Assembly (NCBI GenBank): GCA_936450465.1
Contig: OW388302.1
Span: 58,158,459 to 58,222,458 of the forward strand
Source of the DNA: Gibbula magus
Lineage: Eukaryota; Mollusca; Gastropoda; Trochida; Trochidae
DNA length: 64,000 nucleotides
Reading direction: 5' to 3'
A program made the translations under genes and the position numbers. The notes under the pieces are model-generated. The model was not told where the DNA came from. It made no database searches and saw only the letters and a program-made list of their open reading frames with translations. Shown in pieces: positions 1-12,564 of this stretch; position 1 is the first letter of the stretch; every line of letters starts with the position of its first letter.

Positions 1-15
1 ACGTCAAAATGTACC

Positions 16-168
16 CTAAGAATTGGTGACATTCACAAATAAACTCACGTACCTATCAACTATACATTTCTCCACAAATCCAGCTGATTTCAAACATATG
101 TCACCCCTAAGATAACTTAGGTAGCTCTTCAAACTCGAACATCGACCACTGAACCCCTGAACATTATT
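16..168 (-). CDS. candidate last exon of fucolectin-like lectin gene
   Basis: This minus-strand open frame contains RCSSLKSYL, GDICLKSAG, EKCIVDRYVSLFV, then a stop at 16-18. The two-cysteine spacing followed by an RYVSL-like strand resembles the C-terminal half of the fucolectin/tachylectin (FTP, F5/8-type) fold, where a Cys-x-GRYV motif precedes the final strand. Two possible acceptors exist: AG at 169-170 (exon from 168) or at 157-158 (exon from 156); both keep the same frame. The upstream partner would be the exon at 1074-1267. The splice phase between them does not match for the donor I prefer, so an exon may be missing or the donor is wrong. Family proteins are secreted sugar-binding lectins, often used in innate recognition; that role is inference here. 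Confidence 0.4.
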   Translation of the reverse strand, partial: NNVQGFSGRCSSLKSYLSYLRGDICLKSAGFVEKCIVDRYVSLFVNVTNS

Positions 169-604
169 CTGCATTATCACAGTGTTAATAATCAAAGTTA
201 TGATTATGTTTCTGTTTTCCATCCAGAAGTAGCCATTGTTTAATATACCCATATATATATATAGCCTAAAGAACCATCTGATATTGCCACAATTCGATCA
301 TTTGTAGACTCACAAACAGACACACAAACAATCTATGATGGGGGCGGCCATCTTTGTTGTACCGGACAGGCTGACCTAGCTGTTCTCTGATTGGTTGAAA
401 ATAGCCTATTTCTCAAGGGCCTTTTATTACTGTTTATTAATTAATGAACAAGTGTTTTTGGTGAAACATTGAATATTTTGTGAAAAATAACCATTTTCTA
501 CAACATAAAGTAAAGTTTTCCCCTTCACCAAAAACCTGGACCTCAAATGAATAAAAAAAATACTCGGCCCATGGCCTATTGCTGAAGAATGGGTTTTGAC
601 TTTT

Positions 605-650
605 CTCTGATCCCTGATCCTCTGATCCCTGATACCTGATCCTCTGAGTC
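605..650. repeat. short CTGATCC tandem repeat
   Basis: Four imperfect copies of a unit like CTCTGATCCCTGAT lie in a row. It is a simple local duplication with no coding potential. Confidence 0.6.
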
Positions 651-1073
651 TACCAACAAACTAGCTCAAACATGGGTGGGTGCTTGTGCTAAATACGCAT
701 TTAGATAAATATCTATATCACAATTTCATATAAGTATTTTGCGCTGATTGTATTTATCACCCCAAATCATTCTTCATTGGTTTAATAAAAAGCATTGGTG
801 ATGTGTTAGCTCACTAAACATTGTAGTGTCATTATTCGAAGACGCTAGGGTATGTTGATTGAAGTTATACAAGTGATACAGCCAATGAATCAAATTTGCA
901 TATATCAACCTTTAAACAGGCATAAATGTATATACATCTTCACATAGTGGCTAATAGAGTCATAAATAAATAAAAATATTCACCAATGCAGCAATGTGTC
1001 TGTATATGTATAGTACAAGCACATCAATAATGCATGTACTTATGGAAGAACTACATACGTTAGTTGTACATAC

Positions 1074-1267
1074 TCCAAACAACATTCTTGTAGCTGACCA
1101 CAAAGACTGTATGTACAAGAAAGGGCTCCTGTAAGTCCACTTGGAAGTATGGTTCACCTGTTGTTTTCAGGATAAACCCTTTGCTGTATGTACCATCAGT
1201 CCCATATTTACTTTCATAACCCGCAGTTGAATGGGACGAATTGATTGGCCTGTTTCTCAGAATCCCC
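1074..1267 (-). CDS. fucolectin-like (F5/8-type) domain exon
   Basis: On the minus strand a frame opens right after a good acceptor (CCTACAG at 1268-1274) and reads NRPINSSHSTAGYES, GTDGTYSKGF, then PYFQVDLQEPFLVHTVFVV. This matches the order of features in the N-terminal half of eel-fucolectin/F5-8C domains: an asparagine-rich start, an S-T-A-G segment, a T/VDG turn, and a [WF]-x-VDL strand followed by a hydrophobic strand. The frame runs to a GTATGT donor after position 1074. It has no start codon of its own. The exon at 16-168 resembles the second half of the same domain, and a signal-peptide-like exon lies at 1702-1762. The small plus-strand frame over the same DNA is a shadow. Confidence 0.55.
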
Positions 1268-1701
1268 CTGTAGGCTAGAACTGTCAGAGAATGAAGTGCG
1301 CCTTATTTATCAGTACTTGAAAACATCTCGATTTTACTCATTCAATAACCAACCACTCACTCGTTTAAAAAAATTATTTGGTAAACGGGACGTCAATATG
1401 AATCTTTGTTGTCCATTTCTAAATAACTATGCCAGTGGCAGTCAAAAACCGACGTAATCAGGCACAATCGGGGAACGTGACATTGTAATCATTGTAATAC
1501 AAACCTCCCTAAGGATAAAGTTGAAACACATAGGTGGAAACCAGCGTTAGGTTTTCCTTGTTTACTCATTTGCAAATATACTGACTGTACACATTAAACA
1601 ATCTTATTTCAAAAGCTGTTACTGAGAAGGGAAGCGTATTCTAGAACATTAATATTAGACCAAGAAACAGTATTTTAATTCTTTGAATGGTTCATACTCA
1701 C

Positions 1702-1762
1702 CTCGGACCTGAACAGAAGCAAACAAAAAACACATTTTGAACATCAGCATCTTCAGGTCCAT
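1702..1762 (-). CDS. candidate signal-peptide exon
   Basis: Reading the minus strand from an ATG at 1762 gives MDLKMLMFKMCFLFASVQVR and then a consensus donor (GAG then GTGAGT, exon ending at 1702). A short hydrophobic N-terminus followed at once by a strong donor is typical of the first coding exon of a secreted protein. It lies 435 bases upstream of the fucolectin-like exon on the same strand. However, it ends in phase 1 while that exon needs phase 2, so either another exon intervenes or the two do not belong together. Confidence 0.3.
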
Positions 1763-2780
1763 GTCAGACACGAAACTCCTCTTCTCTCTATGGGAAAAAA
1801 GTGTTATGGACGGAACAGCGACACGACAAAACGCCCACAAGCCAGAACGGGGACATTTTGGACAGAACAGCAACTTTACATAGTTAACTAAAGAATTTCT
1901 GTTGTGCGTGAGATGTTGTTTTATTTGCTTACGACTATAATCCAATCTTTATTCATTTTAACAATTATAGGGAGTGATTTGACGATTAACAGATGCCGCT
2001 GAACATGAGAAGATTTTGTAGGTGAATTTCGATTGGATTATCTTGGACGATTGACAGTATTTGCTTTGTGTTGTTTGTTTTATTAAACACTATTATTTTA
2101 TTTATTAACTTAGTAAACAATATTCCAATTTTAATCGAAATGAAATGACAAAATCATAATTAAGTTAAGTAACTTCATTATAATAATCCTAACGAATTAC
2201 TAGTCATAAATAGATAACAAACACTACTATTAATAACAAGAATAATTGGTGCAACCCATTTCTATCGCTGTTCCGTCTAATGTGTCCCCGTTTCAACTTA
2301 ACTTTTGTCGCCGTTTGGTCGTGTCGCCGTTTCGTTTGTATCCGGTAAAAAACAACTCGTTTGAAACATTTGTTCATTGCTTCTTAGCGGATATATGAAA
2401 CGTTGTGTATTTTCACATTAAAGAAGTTTTTATCCAGAAAATCGTGCTATTCTTATGTATACAACTTCTATATGCCCTACAAAGACCTGTCCCCGTATTT
2501 GGTTTTCACATATCATTTGAGAATTCCCAATAAAACCGAACTATTTGTTTAAATTGTATTTGATAGCGTCTCGTGTGGTTTCTTCTGTAATCACAACACC
2601 AAGTGAAATTAAACACAAAATTAACATAATGCATTTCCCCACTGTTCAGTCCTGAACGATCATCAACATATACCCTTACCTTTGAAGCCGACTAGAGGCT
2701 GTCACATGTATGTATCGTGTACGTAATGATGAGGACAGCTATAGCTGCAACACCTTCATTCTGTCGTTGAATAATTGATG

Positions 2781-2817
2781 AAGCGATGTTAAACCCCAAC
2801 TCACCTTACCTCACCTC
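2781..2817 (+). repeat. SINE 3' tail fragment
   Basis: AAGCGATGTTAAACCCCAAC followed by CTCACCTTACCTCACCTC matches the 3' tail of the SINE at 10617-10897 in the opposite orientation. The 5' tRNA-like head was not found, so this looks like a truncated or diverged copy. Confidence 0.45.
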
Positions 2818-5800
2818 AATAATTAATGAGCTGTACAATATTTATAAATGTAGGAGTCACACACAGATAGGTAGATTAAAAATGACATACATGATAGGTA
2901 TCCAATAGATATAAAAAATGTTTTGACGTTTGATTTTATGTATAATGCGTCAAGGACATGGATGTTTTTTCTAAAATATATCATCACTTATTTATTATGT
3001 TATTTAAAACTTAGCACTATATATATATAGCACTAAACTTGCTCGTTAAATACGAAATCATTAAATCGTTTAAATGAAAAAAGAATTAAATAGAAGGTCG
3101 TATAGTATATTTTATATATGTTGATTTAGGCAGGGCTTCACAGGTCAGTAATGTTAATGAATGTTCAGTTATTTAATTGCATTAATGCTCATTTGTTAAG
3201 GGCCCTTCATAAGAAAACGAAAGACGACGTGAGATTTAGCGCGCTTGGCAAGTCACGTGACCTGTTTTGAACTGACCAGCTAAACCATGAGACCTATTTT
3301 CTGAAGAGCAACATTAGACAATGTTTGACTTGAAGTGGGTTTGGCCTATCTCAATACCTCTTTGAGATTCGGATGTAATCTACAAGCTAGTTCGACATTT
3401 TTCAAGCTATCACTATATAGAGATTATTACCCAAGGAAGTGTGTCATCTGACTTTTACGAGTGTGAAAATATCATATGGCACACTTTCGAGTGTAATCAT
3501 TTCTTTATTCCTCATTCTATTCCATTTTAATTGCGTAAAATAGGCAGGAGGTAGCTATAGTGACGAACATTTGTTTTATGACGTCACAGACCGCGCAATA
3601 CGGGACGTCGCGCTGAAACAATGGTTGCTAGGCAACGTAATATGTGCACATGTGCTCGTATCGAAAATATAACCTCGGTTATTTTCAACCACATGGGTAA
3701 TAAAGAATAACATTACTGTCACAATATAAAATGTTCTATATGTGAAATTCATCAGGAAGTGTACTTGATGATAAACTATGTTTTCTAGACAGTCTTTTTT
3801 TAAGGTAGATATTGTAATATGTGATTTGAAAAACAAAAAGTGAATTCAGGACGGCAGAGCTTGAAAGGAGTATGGCGCATCCATCAGGAAAGGCACAATA
3901 TGTTCTCTGTTCGCATCTGTTCATCAGCAACTTATATCTCTGTCTGTGTGAAATAAGGGCTGAAAGTTATATACAAAAATAAAGCTTACCAGAAGGATGT
4001 ACACCCTTTAAATAATTACAAAACTCTGCGCTCACCGAAGTTATAAAAAAATTGATATAATGAAATGTTTGGATAACACACTTCATAAATTCATCTAGCG
4101 GCAGTGATAATCACCATCAATTAATTAATGAGGCTCCACAGAGCGGGTCACAGACGTTTCGCGCCGGCAATCGCGGTATTGTTAAAAGGGGTAAATCAAA
4201 CAAGCATATATGTCTAAATTATTACTTGGAGAGAATAATCTCGAGCATGAGTTGACACATGCATAACTATAACAGTTTTAAAATACATCCTAGGTTTTAA
4301 ATATCCCATAACTATTTAATGACACGTTTTGTTAACTGCCTGGACAGCAGTAACATATACATTCAGTAAAAATGCAACACTATGGTGAAGTGTTTAGTTA
4401 TTAATGTGAGACATACCATGGACAATTGACAACGAATGGTTATCCTGGCAACTACCGGATAAGCATAATATGAACCATATATTGAATATCTAATAACCAT
4501 CCTGAGCAGCAGTGGGCACTTCATGAAATATACACTGCCAGGCAAAAGAAAGTATTCACTTCTGTCATAATCTAAAACTGAAAAGTACAGGTGTTTAGTC
4601 AGCAGTCAAAAAAACACTTCTACACTTTGGTTTAATTTTATCTTAAATGAAATTTTAATTTGAACATTTCTGCCCAACTTTTTTATAGATAATATAGCTG
4701 CATACTGAACGTTTGTTAACCTACTTGTGTATTTCAGTGCAAATATCATGTAACATGGCATGCCTTTGAAGCATCGTATCTACACAAAAACTAGACCGAT
4801 CACTTTGCATTTTAGCATTATAAGAAGACAGTTGAGTGTTTCATAAAATAATCTGAATTGATACCGCATAATAAACAGTTACAATTTTGGCAGCTCTTTG
4901 AAGTGACCAGAGGTCAATATTTCCAAAACAGTAGGTGTTATTTTCTTCTGTGAAATATTCAGTAAGTGATGAACTTTGTCAAACGTACATCATATATTTC
5001 CACTTATAGTCAGTTAATGTATTTGTGATAAAATTGTTCTCATTAGTCGATATGGACACTTTTATTCGAAAGTTAATGAAATTTGAATTTTCAAAATTTG
5101 ACCCCTTCTGTCTATTTCATTATGCCAAATTTCACAAACATGCACCACATACATTTGAGAATGATTATTTTACTCATGGACATATGATGATTCATTGTCA
5201 TTGTGTGTGATGCAAATTTATTTGCGTTTCAGTGAACGCCAATTTACATGTTATTTTCACTCAGGATTTTTACTTGCGTTTGTACATAAAAACAGACCCT
5301 CCTCGGCTTATTTTAATGGCCCTTCCCATATAGATGTATTTATTTTCATGACCATCTCCAAACATATATCTATAAAACTTATTGAAATTGGCCTTCTAAA
5401 CTCTTTTCCTTGGAAACTTTAAAGAAAGGTTATCTTAGGTGTCTCTAGCTCATCTGGTACACATGCTTACAGGTATTATATTATTCAACATAACTCTCTC
5501 CGGTAAATACCATATTTATAATCCATATTTGTCATCACAAAATTTAACTATTATAGACTTCTCAGTTCTAAGGAAGAATTAACAAATATATTTAAAGTTT
5601 GCCATTCTCCTGATGAAGGGGAAATGAACTAGAAATGTTGTGTATACAAAATACAAACAAGAAATTGAAATTCATAGTAATTTGTCTCGCACATATATTT
5701 TAAAGGTGTGACCTCTATTGTTTTGTCTGTTTGTATACTGGTACCACAATAATCTCTCCCCAATAATTAGATCCTTCATTCCTCACCCCCTCCCTGTGCC

Positions 5801-6621
5801 AGTATTAGCCCCTACTATCAAGTCCTCCTCAGGCACATATGATGGCACTAAAAATGGTAAATCACTTTATTAGGAGAAAAATACAATTTTAAGGAGCACA
5901 CAGTTAGATTGCTAAAAATACCTCTATCAGTTAATAAATGCAGGGACATATTTTAGGTAGCTAATATTCAATGCCATTTAGGTGGGTTATATTTCACTGA
6001 AATATACAATGTTCAAGTGGACCCTGAATTTTGTCAAGGAGCATATATACTCCTTACTCAAAAATACAGAAAGCAAAATGAAGAAATAGGGAACAATGCT
6101 CCCGAATCGGTTGCTTTATTAAGCCATGATTTTGAAGGACATCTGCCACCCACATAAAAAAAATGTTTCGAAACATGTAAGTGTACTTTTGACTATTATA
6201 TAATATTCATTTTTTACATTTATCTTTACAGACAATTGGTATATTGACAATATGGTATTGGTAAAGGTCAAATTTACAGGTCATATTTACAAATCTTAGT
6301 CTCCATCCAACAAAGTTGATATTCTCAAAATGTTATCTTCCTAGTAATACTATAGTTCCTGGACAAAAGTCGAAAGAAGGTTTCAGTGTGGACACTCTGG
6401 CACGCCAGTAAAGGGGGACCAAGACCAGAATGAACAAATTTTAGTCTCCACGTAACAAAGATGTTATTCAGAAAATTTCAGCTTCAGTTTTAGTTAAAAT
6501 GCCTGCCATGTCAAAATTTTAGGGGGGTTAGGACCAAATGTACAGACTTTTAGTGCAAGGTTCCTCCCAAAAGAATATCAGTTTTCGAGGAGAAGATAAA
6601 TGTGAACAGACACCGGACAAT

Positions 6622-6651
6622 GATGATGATGATGATGATGATGATGATGGC
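6622..6651. repeat. (GAT)n microsatellite
   Basis: About ten perfect GAT triplets occur in a row, flanked by GACAATGAT and GGCGACAAC. Confidence 0.9.
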
Positions 6652-9399
6652 GACAACAAATGTTCCTTTTTGTTCAAATATCGACATTGGAATTCATTTT
6701 CACCTGTTTAAAGGTTGCATGTCGTAACCGTGGTCACTTTTGGGATTCGTTGAAAAGGGGTGTCAACTACTCGACATACATTTTGAAAATCGGCCCGCAA
6801 GTCATTTATATATGGCTTTTTAAAAAAGCCCTGGCCACTAGAATTAAAGTGGGTGGCGCCATGGTCCCTGAAGCGTATCCTGCTGTGACGTACGTGGAGG
6901 AATCTCATTATGGCCGCTAACCATAATTTAACGTGTTTTCGCAACTTTTTAACTGCTTATATAATACAGAAATCTTCATCAAAACAACCCAAATTTTCGC
7001 TAAACGGATTACCTAACTATTCAAATAGCGATTTCATATGGTTACACTGACCGGACCCTGCTTAATTTGAGTGCATTTTGCGCTAATTTACAGTATGTTT
7101 GTAACAAATAACCCGCGGGACTGCTGTCATAACATATGGCCCAGACGGATTTTTAGCTTTTACTGCTCTATCTATCGCTATCAAACTATAGTTTCACTCT
7201 ATGACATGTTGTTACTTGTCTTTGGTTTAGCTTTGATCCTGAAGACAATTAAGCAATTAAACCACTGTCGGACCGTGGCAAGATAGGTCAGTGTAAAAAC
7301 ACCTGTAAACACAAGCAGGTGACACTTACACAAGTGTCTGTCTAGCTGTTATTAGATTGGCGGCACCCCAGTTCCTATCTTGTAACAACATGAACGCGTT
7401 TTGTCTCTATCAAGATATCCAATCAAAACTGTGGATTAAATAATGTACCAAAGAAATGTTTAATTTAAAAGTGTAAAATCATCATAACTATTTGGTTTTC
7501 TATCTTGCCATTTGTGAAAAGACTTTTGCTGAAAGAGGGTTAGTATTTGATCATGTTCTGTTTCCAAGTACTGTCAGTGATGGATGTATAGGTTTACAAT
7601 TGGTTTCTAATGTGCATTTGGATATTCATATTGTCCGTTTGGATACATTAAGGTAAGTTTCTTACATCAAATGACACTCTTGATGAAGTGTCAAAGTGGC
7701 GAAAGTCTACAATAGCAACGAGTTCTGTTTTAATACAATGTTTATTTGATTTGATTGACCACACATTTAATTGAAAACATTATTTTATTATCTATTAGAT
7801 TCTGAATGTAATCCAAAACCTACAACCAACCAGGCTCTTAGGTAACAACGGACCATACTGAACTCGAAGTAAATGACGATTGTTATTTGGGCGTCACTAA
7901 CATTAACTATAAACTTTTTTGGCCATTGTTTTTGTTTCCTCAACAATTTTTACTGACAATGTAAATTAGTGACATGCTGCTGATTTATCATGATCTTAGA
8001 TATGTTACCATCTAATGAAATAAAAGTACGATTTAATGTTATTGTTAATAAGTGATAACTAAATAGTAAAATGTAAAAGTAAAATTGGGATGTAGTGTTT
8101 TCGTAGATGGATTCGTAAATGGTAATTCGTAAACGTATTATAATCGTTGATAACCAAGTACTTTTGATGATTTAAAATATGTGGTGAGTTGCTTTGATTG
8201 TTGTATTGTACTGTTAGTAAATAAGGTTGTCGATAGATTAACAACGTTAAAAAAACAAGATGTTGTGATTTGCTTTGATTGTCGCTGGCTTAACAGTAGG
8301 GCCTACTTCGTGGGCGTATTCTAATCTCACGTTTGTTGTTTTATTTTAAACACAAACATTCTCCAAAAAAACATAACATCACCGAATATCTGATTTCGTT
8401 GTATCAACTATACTTCGTTCATATTATCATATCTTGGTTTCATTTTGTCGTCTTATATCTCATTAGCATTGATTTTATCCTATGTCTACGAACGTCTATG
8501 TATCCACCGTATTTTCATATCAATCTTATTCATATCAATTGAAATTGATATATATATATAACGATATTTTGGGAGATTTGTAAAGTAAAACTTGATAACC
8601 AACATTACTCGAACAGTTTACAACAGAACAGCGATGTGGCTTTGTTGAAACGCGTAAATAAAACAGATTGACAGACCGATTCCCCAGTGTTTGCCTTTGT
8701 AAATGGTAAAAAATAGTAAAAATGTTTACACCCCGTTCCTTCATGTACGTCACTTCCGGTTACCTTCCAACCCTCTAAGCCTCGCCCCATTTTTCGTTTG
8801 TTGCTCAAGGGTGAAAAGCAGACGATTTTACGGCAATGTTTGAGTCGCTCTAGTTTAATATAGGAACAACATATCGATTTTTTAGGGGGTCTCGCTTCTC
8901 ACAAAATAGTCTAATGAACCAATTGTAGTTCAATAGAAAAAAATCCTATCCATCCTTTAATATATTTTAAATGTATGTCTGTAGTCAGATATTTGCAAAG
9001 ATCAAGTAATTTTCAAAGGTTTTAAGAGTTTTAATGGGTTTCGTATTTCATATGTATCATATTTATAACTGCATCACTGAGATTGGCTATTATATTCATT
9101 CAAATGTTATCCATTTGACTGACTGTTTTATATGTCTTTATAGTGACTATTAATATGCACCTATTAAAATATACCAAACAGAAACCTTGAATATAAACTA
9201 CCTTTATATAAAGGCAGTTCTACTTTCCTACTTTTGCTGCTATGAATAATAATATGAATCGGTTTTTTATATCAAGCAGTCTATGTTTTTTTTTATCAAA
9301 TTCTTTATAACATTCTTTTAGGCGCTCTTTCAAGTCGGGAACAAAGATTGTTTTATTACTGTCTATTTTTACCTGACCCTACCCGACCTTTTGTAATTT

Positions 9400-10560
9400 T
9401 GCAAGGCAGAAGTCGTGACTTCAATGCCGGCCCCACTCCAAAACGCAACCAGAAAAAAGGACCAGCGAGGGAAGGGACGTGCCTACGGAGGTACCCCGAG
9501 GAACCTATAATTTATGGGTCCCTCCGGAGCTACCCCCACAGGTTGTCCTGGCTTTGGACGTCTGTCCCGCTTCCTACCAAACTTGATACAGTTTGGGTTA
9601 GACAATTACGTTTGCAATGTTCTGGAAAGGGGGTTTCGTATTTCTGTGGCACACCGCCCATCGCTAACCTGTTCGCCAGTGGAACGCCCGCTAGAGCCTG
9701 ATCCGCTCGCGTTGACGCTGGAACAGGTGGAGGTTCTCATCTCCAAGGAGGCAGTGGATATTAATCCTTGCGCCTGGATATTAATCCCCAGTCTTCATCA
9801 GACCGAAGCAAGAACAAATGGCAGCTGATCCATGATCTGAAGGAATTCAACCACTCCTTCCTAGATTGGCCGCGATATTTTCGACTCTTTACAGTGCCGT
9901 CAGTAATGTGATTACTGGAGCCCTCACCCTCGATGATATCCCTAAACCTGTATGACGCGTACCTGCATATTCCCATTTACAAATACCTTCGATTCGTCCT
10001 GGCGGGTTGTCACTTCCAGTGGAACGTCCTTCTGTTCGTGATAGTGTCGGCTCCGTGGCTGATCACAAGCGTAACGAAACCCGTAGTCCACTACCTGCAT
10101 CAGCAGGACTGCATGTATCTGGACGATGGGTTCGGCCACAACAGATCCCCATCTGTTCTGGAGGCTCAACGAGACTTTGTAATAGTGTTGTTCAGGTGGT
10201 TGGGATGGCTGGTCAATCTAGATAAGTCGGACCTTCAGCCGCCGACGGAAATGGTGTTTCTGGGCACCCGTCTGGACACCGTTCAATACAAAGCTTTCGT
10301 AACCACGGAGCAGATGGTGGGTACAAAGACCTCCTGGGGCTAACTCTTCAAGGACCACTGCCCCTCAGGAAGTGGCAGAAACTGTAAGGGTTCCTGGGTT
10401 CCAGGCTTCCCATACCTCACTATCGTTAGCTCCTGCCTGTCCTCCCCTCTATGCGATCCATTTCTTTCTGACCGACAGAAGGAAGCATGATAATCCGGGT
10501 CTTGGCCACCTATTGGGACATAGGGACAGGAAAGGGGAGTAACTCTCCCCTTACTGTGTA
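9400..10560 (+). mobile_element. DIRS-type retrotransposon relic (reverse transcriptase)
   Basis: The plus strand, across several frames, carries ordered blocks of a DIRS-like reverse transcriptase. These are GRLSRFLPN and an ERGFRISVAHRPS-like segment before 9700; a KNKWRLIHDLKEFNHS-like segment near 9810-9850; NLYDAYLHIPI at about 9940; KYLRFVLAG, FQWNVLLF and APW; the YLDDG active-site motif near 10120; and LGWLVNLDKSDL and VFLGTRLDT near 10200-10275. Reading needs at least three frame changes and crosses stops, so it is inactive. No tyrosine recombinase or split terminal repeats were found, so the copy is partial. The GC content is higher than in neighbouring DNA, which fits an inserted element. 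Confidence 0.8.
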
Positions 10561-10616
10561 ATAATTTGTTGAAGATAGCCATATAATAATATGAACAAAT
10601 TAAATAGCGTGAGGTG

Positions 10617-10897
10617 AGGTGAGTTGGGGTTTAATTCCGCTTATTTCACTTATATCACGGCTGCTAGTATTATTGCATGGAGAAATCCAGCAACGCCATA
10701 GTGGCTATGCATTACGGTTAAACCTGCGAGCATAGTTGGTACTGAGCTGAAATTCAGTGTATCATTGCACCCAAACCTAACTGCATGTAGAACTGTTCTC
10801 TACAATAGACACAGTTGCCGAACCCCTGGCGGGATTCGAACATCTGACCTCTTCATCCGAAGCCGAATGCGCTAATCATTGCGCTATCCCGACCCCG
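10617..10897 (-). mobile_element. tRNA-derived SINE with 10 bp target duplication
   Basis: On the minus strand the element begins with a tRNA-like head: an A-box-like TAGCGCAATGATTAGCGCA and a B-box-like GTTCGAATCCC about 45 bases later. It ends in the tail GGAATTAAACCCCAACTC followed by ACCTCACCTCACG. Direct repeats ATTAAATAGC at 10607-10616 and 10898-10907 bracket it exactly, which fits LINE-mediated insertion. Its tail resembles the 3' end of the LINE at 17805-19740, a plausible source of the machinery. The internal RNA polymerase III promoter boxes look well preserved. Confidence 0.85.
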
Positions 10898-11159
10898 ATT
10901 AAATAGCAGTGGGTTTAACATGTGTACAAGCATCACTATCTTATATATTAAGGTTACTTTGTTCACTATTTTAATCACATGTATTTCTTACGAAAAGTAA
11001 GATTTAAGGTATAAGGTGAATACATGTCCAAAATACAGTGCTTGAAGTTTGAGTTTGACGGAAAATCTGTGGAACAATCTATCACACCCATCGCGCTAAA
11101 CTTCCACGGGGATAAACAAATAAAATAATAAGATTCCCTCTTTCGGATAAAACAAATCT

Positions 11160-11615
11160 GGTGTACCTATCTTTCAAGCACCTGTACTCCTGTAGCGAGT
11201 CAACTTATAGACAGACATACAATTTTCAAGCACTGGTATCCTCCCTCGGAAAAAACAGAGTTTACCTATCTTTCAAGCACTGGAATCACCCCTGGATAAA
11301 ACAGTCTGGTATACCTTTCTTTCAAGCACTGGTATCTCCCCCGGATAAAACAGTATGGTATACCTAACTTTCAAGCACTGGTATCTCCCCCGCATAAAAC
11401 AGAATGGTATACCTATCTTTCAAGCACTGGTTTCCTTCCCCGGATAAAACAGCCTGGTATATCTATCTCTCAAGCACTGGTATCCTTCCCCGGATAAAAC
11501 AGAATGGTATACCTATCTTTCAAGCAATGCTTTCTCCCCCGGATAAAACAGTCCGGTATACCAATCTCTCAAGCACTAGTATCCTCCCTCGGATGAAACA
11601 GTCTGGTATATCTAT
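11160..11615. repeat. 50 bp minisatellite (about 9 copies)
   Basis: A unit of roughly 50 bases recurs about nine times. Each copy carries a TTTCAAGCACTGGTATCC block, a CCCCCGGATAAAACAG block and a TGGTATACCTATC block. Copies differ by scattered substitutions and small length changes. The open frames across it are by-products of the repeat. Confidence 0.85.
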
Positions 11616-12564
11616 ATATAAGTATATATATTTAAAAACAATGTTTGCCATTTAAAATACCATTAATTATTGATAGAAGAAGTATAATTTTGTCATATAA
11701 GCCACTTAAGATTAAAACAAGTATTGTAAATCCGAAAGGATGTCAGCTTGATTGAGGAAATACTACATATCTATTGAGGTATAGGTTGTAAATGTTGTAA
11801 ATCATAGTTGCCCAAGAGCAATAAGAATAAATATAAATTATATCAACCGTTAATAGTGTTGATAAGTAACAGTATATTATGGAGAAAGTAATACACAAAG
11901 TCCGTAGCTACAGTTTAGGCAGTTTAATCTGGTTGTAAAATTAAATGTGCCCTTCAAATATTAACTCATAACTTTTTATTTTTAAATCCTTCTCGACTTA
12001 TGTTAGAACAAAAACTGTATCAACTACGCAACAGAATTCTAGACAAATGCCTTATTAACTTCATCTCGCGTGATCGAAAGAATGTACTCGTGTCTGTTCA
12101 TGCTCTATTCGTGACATTACAAACTTTTCCCATCTCATGGTGGCATGAGTCAGTTTTAAAAGTGTTCCCAGGCTTTATGCTGAAAAAGATTGTTAATACA
12201 TTATTCTTTCCAAAATAATAAAGGCCCATTTCTCTTATCCCCTACAAACATCTTACCAAAACTGTCTTCATAAATAAATATGCCTTTGCAGCAGTTTTAA
12301 ATATGAAAACCAAGCAAAAGTGAATGTGCCACAGTTAGAATTGACATTTTGGGCATGATTAAATTAATAAATGATTAAATAAAATTATTTTTCACTTTAT
12401 TTATTGTTCTGACACACACTTATAGACAAGCAAACTCGAAGCAAATATGCAAACAAACTGGAATATAATCACCAAAATAAGTATTTCTTAATATTTTTCA
12501 TATTATATTTACACACACACACACTTAAACATTTAAGTATGAAACAGTTGTGGAGTCCCTCTCA

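Larger units (their letters stand above)
1763..9390. other. gene-poor intergenic stretch
   Basis: AT-rich DNA in which I see no credible exon. Open frames here are short, lack family motifs and often overlap on both strands. It holds an inverted pair of related ~80 bp segments (about 1795-1870 and 2255-2345) sharing ACGGAACAGCGA, CGACACGAC and ACGGGGACA, a SINE-like 3' tail near 2781-2817, and a (GAT)n microsatellite at 6622-6651. A weak cysteine-pair frame near 8600-8650 on the minus strand was considered as a THAP-like exon and not accepted. Confidence 0.6.

Noticed and set aside
6660..6944. Overlapping plus (86 codons) and minus (78 codons) frames
   Set aside because: Both strands are open over the same DNA, neither has a known motif or splice context, and they sit beside a microsatellite.
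8600..8650. Minus-strand HRCSVVNCSSNVGYQVLLYK as a THAP-type exon
   Set aside because: Only the first cysteine pair is visible, there is no start codon or clear splice site, and the rest of the domain is absent.
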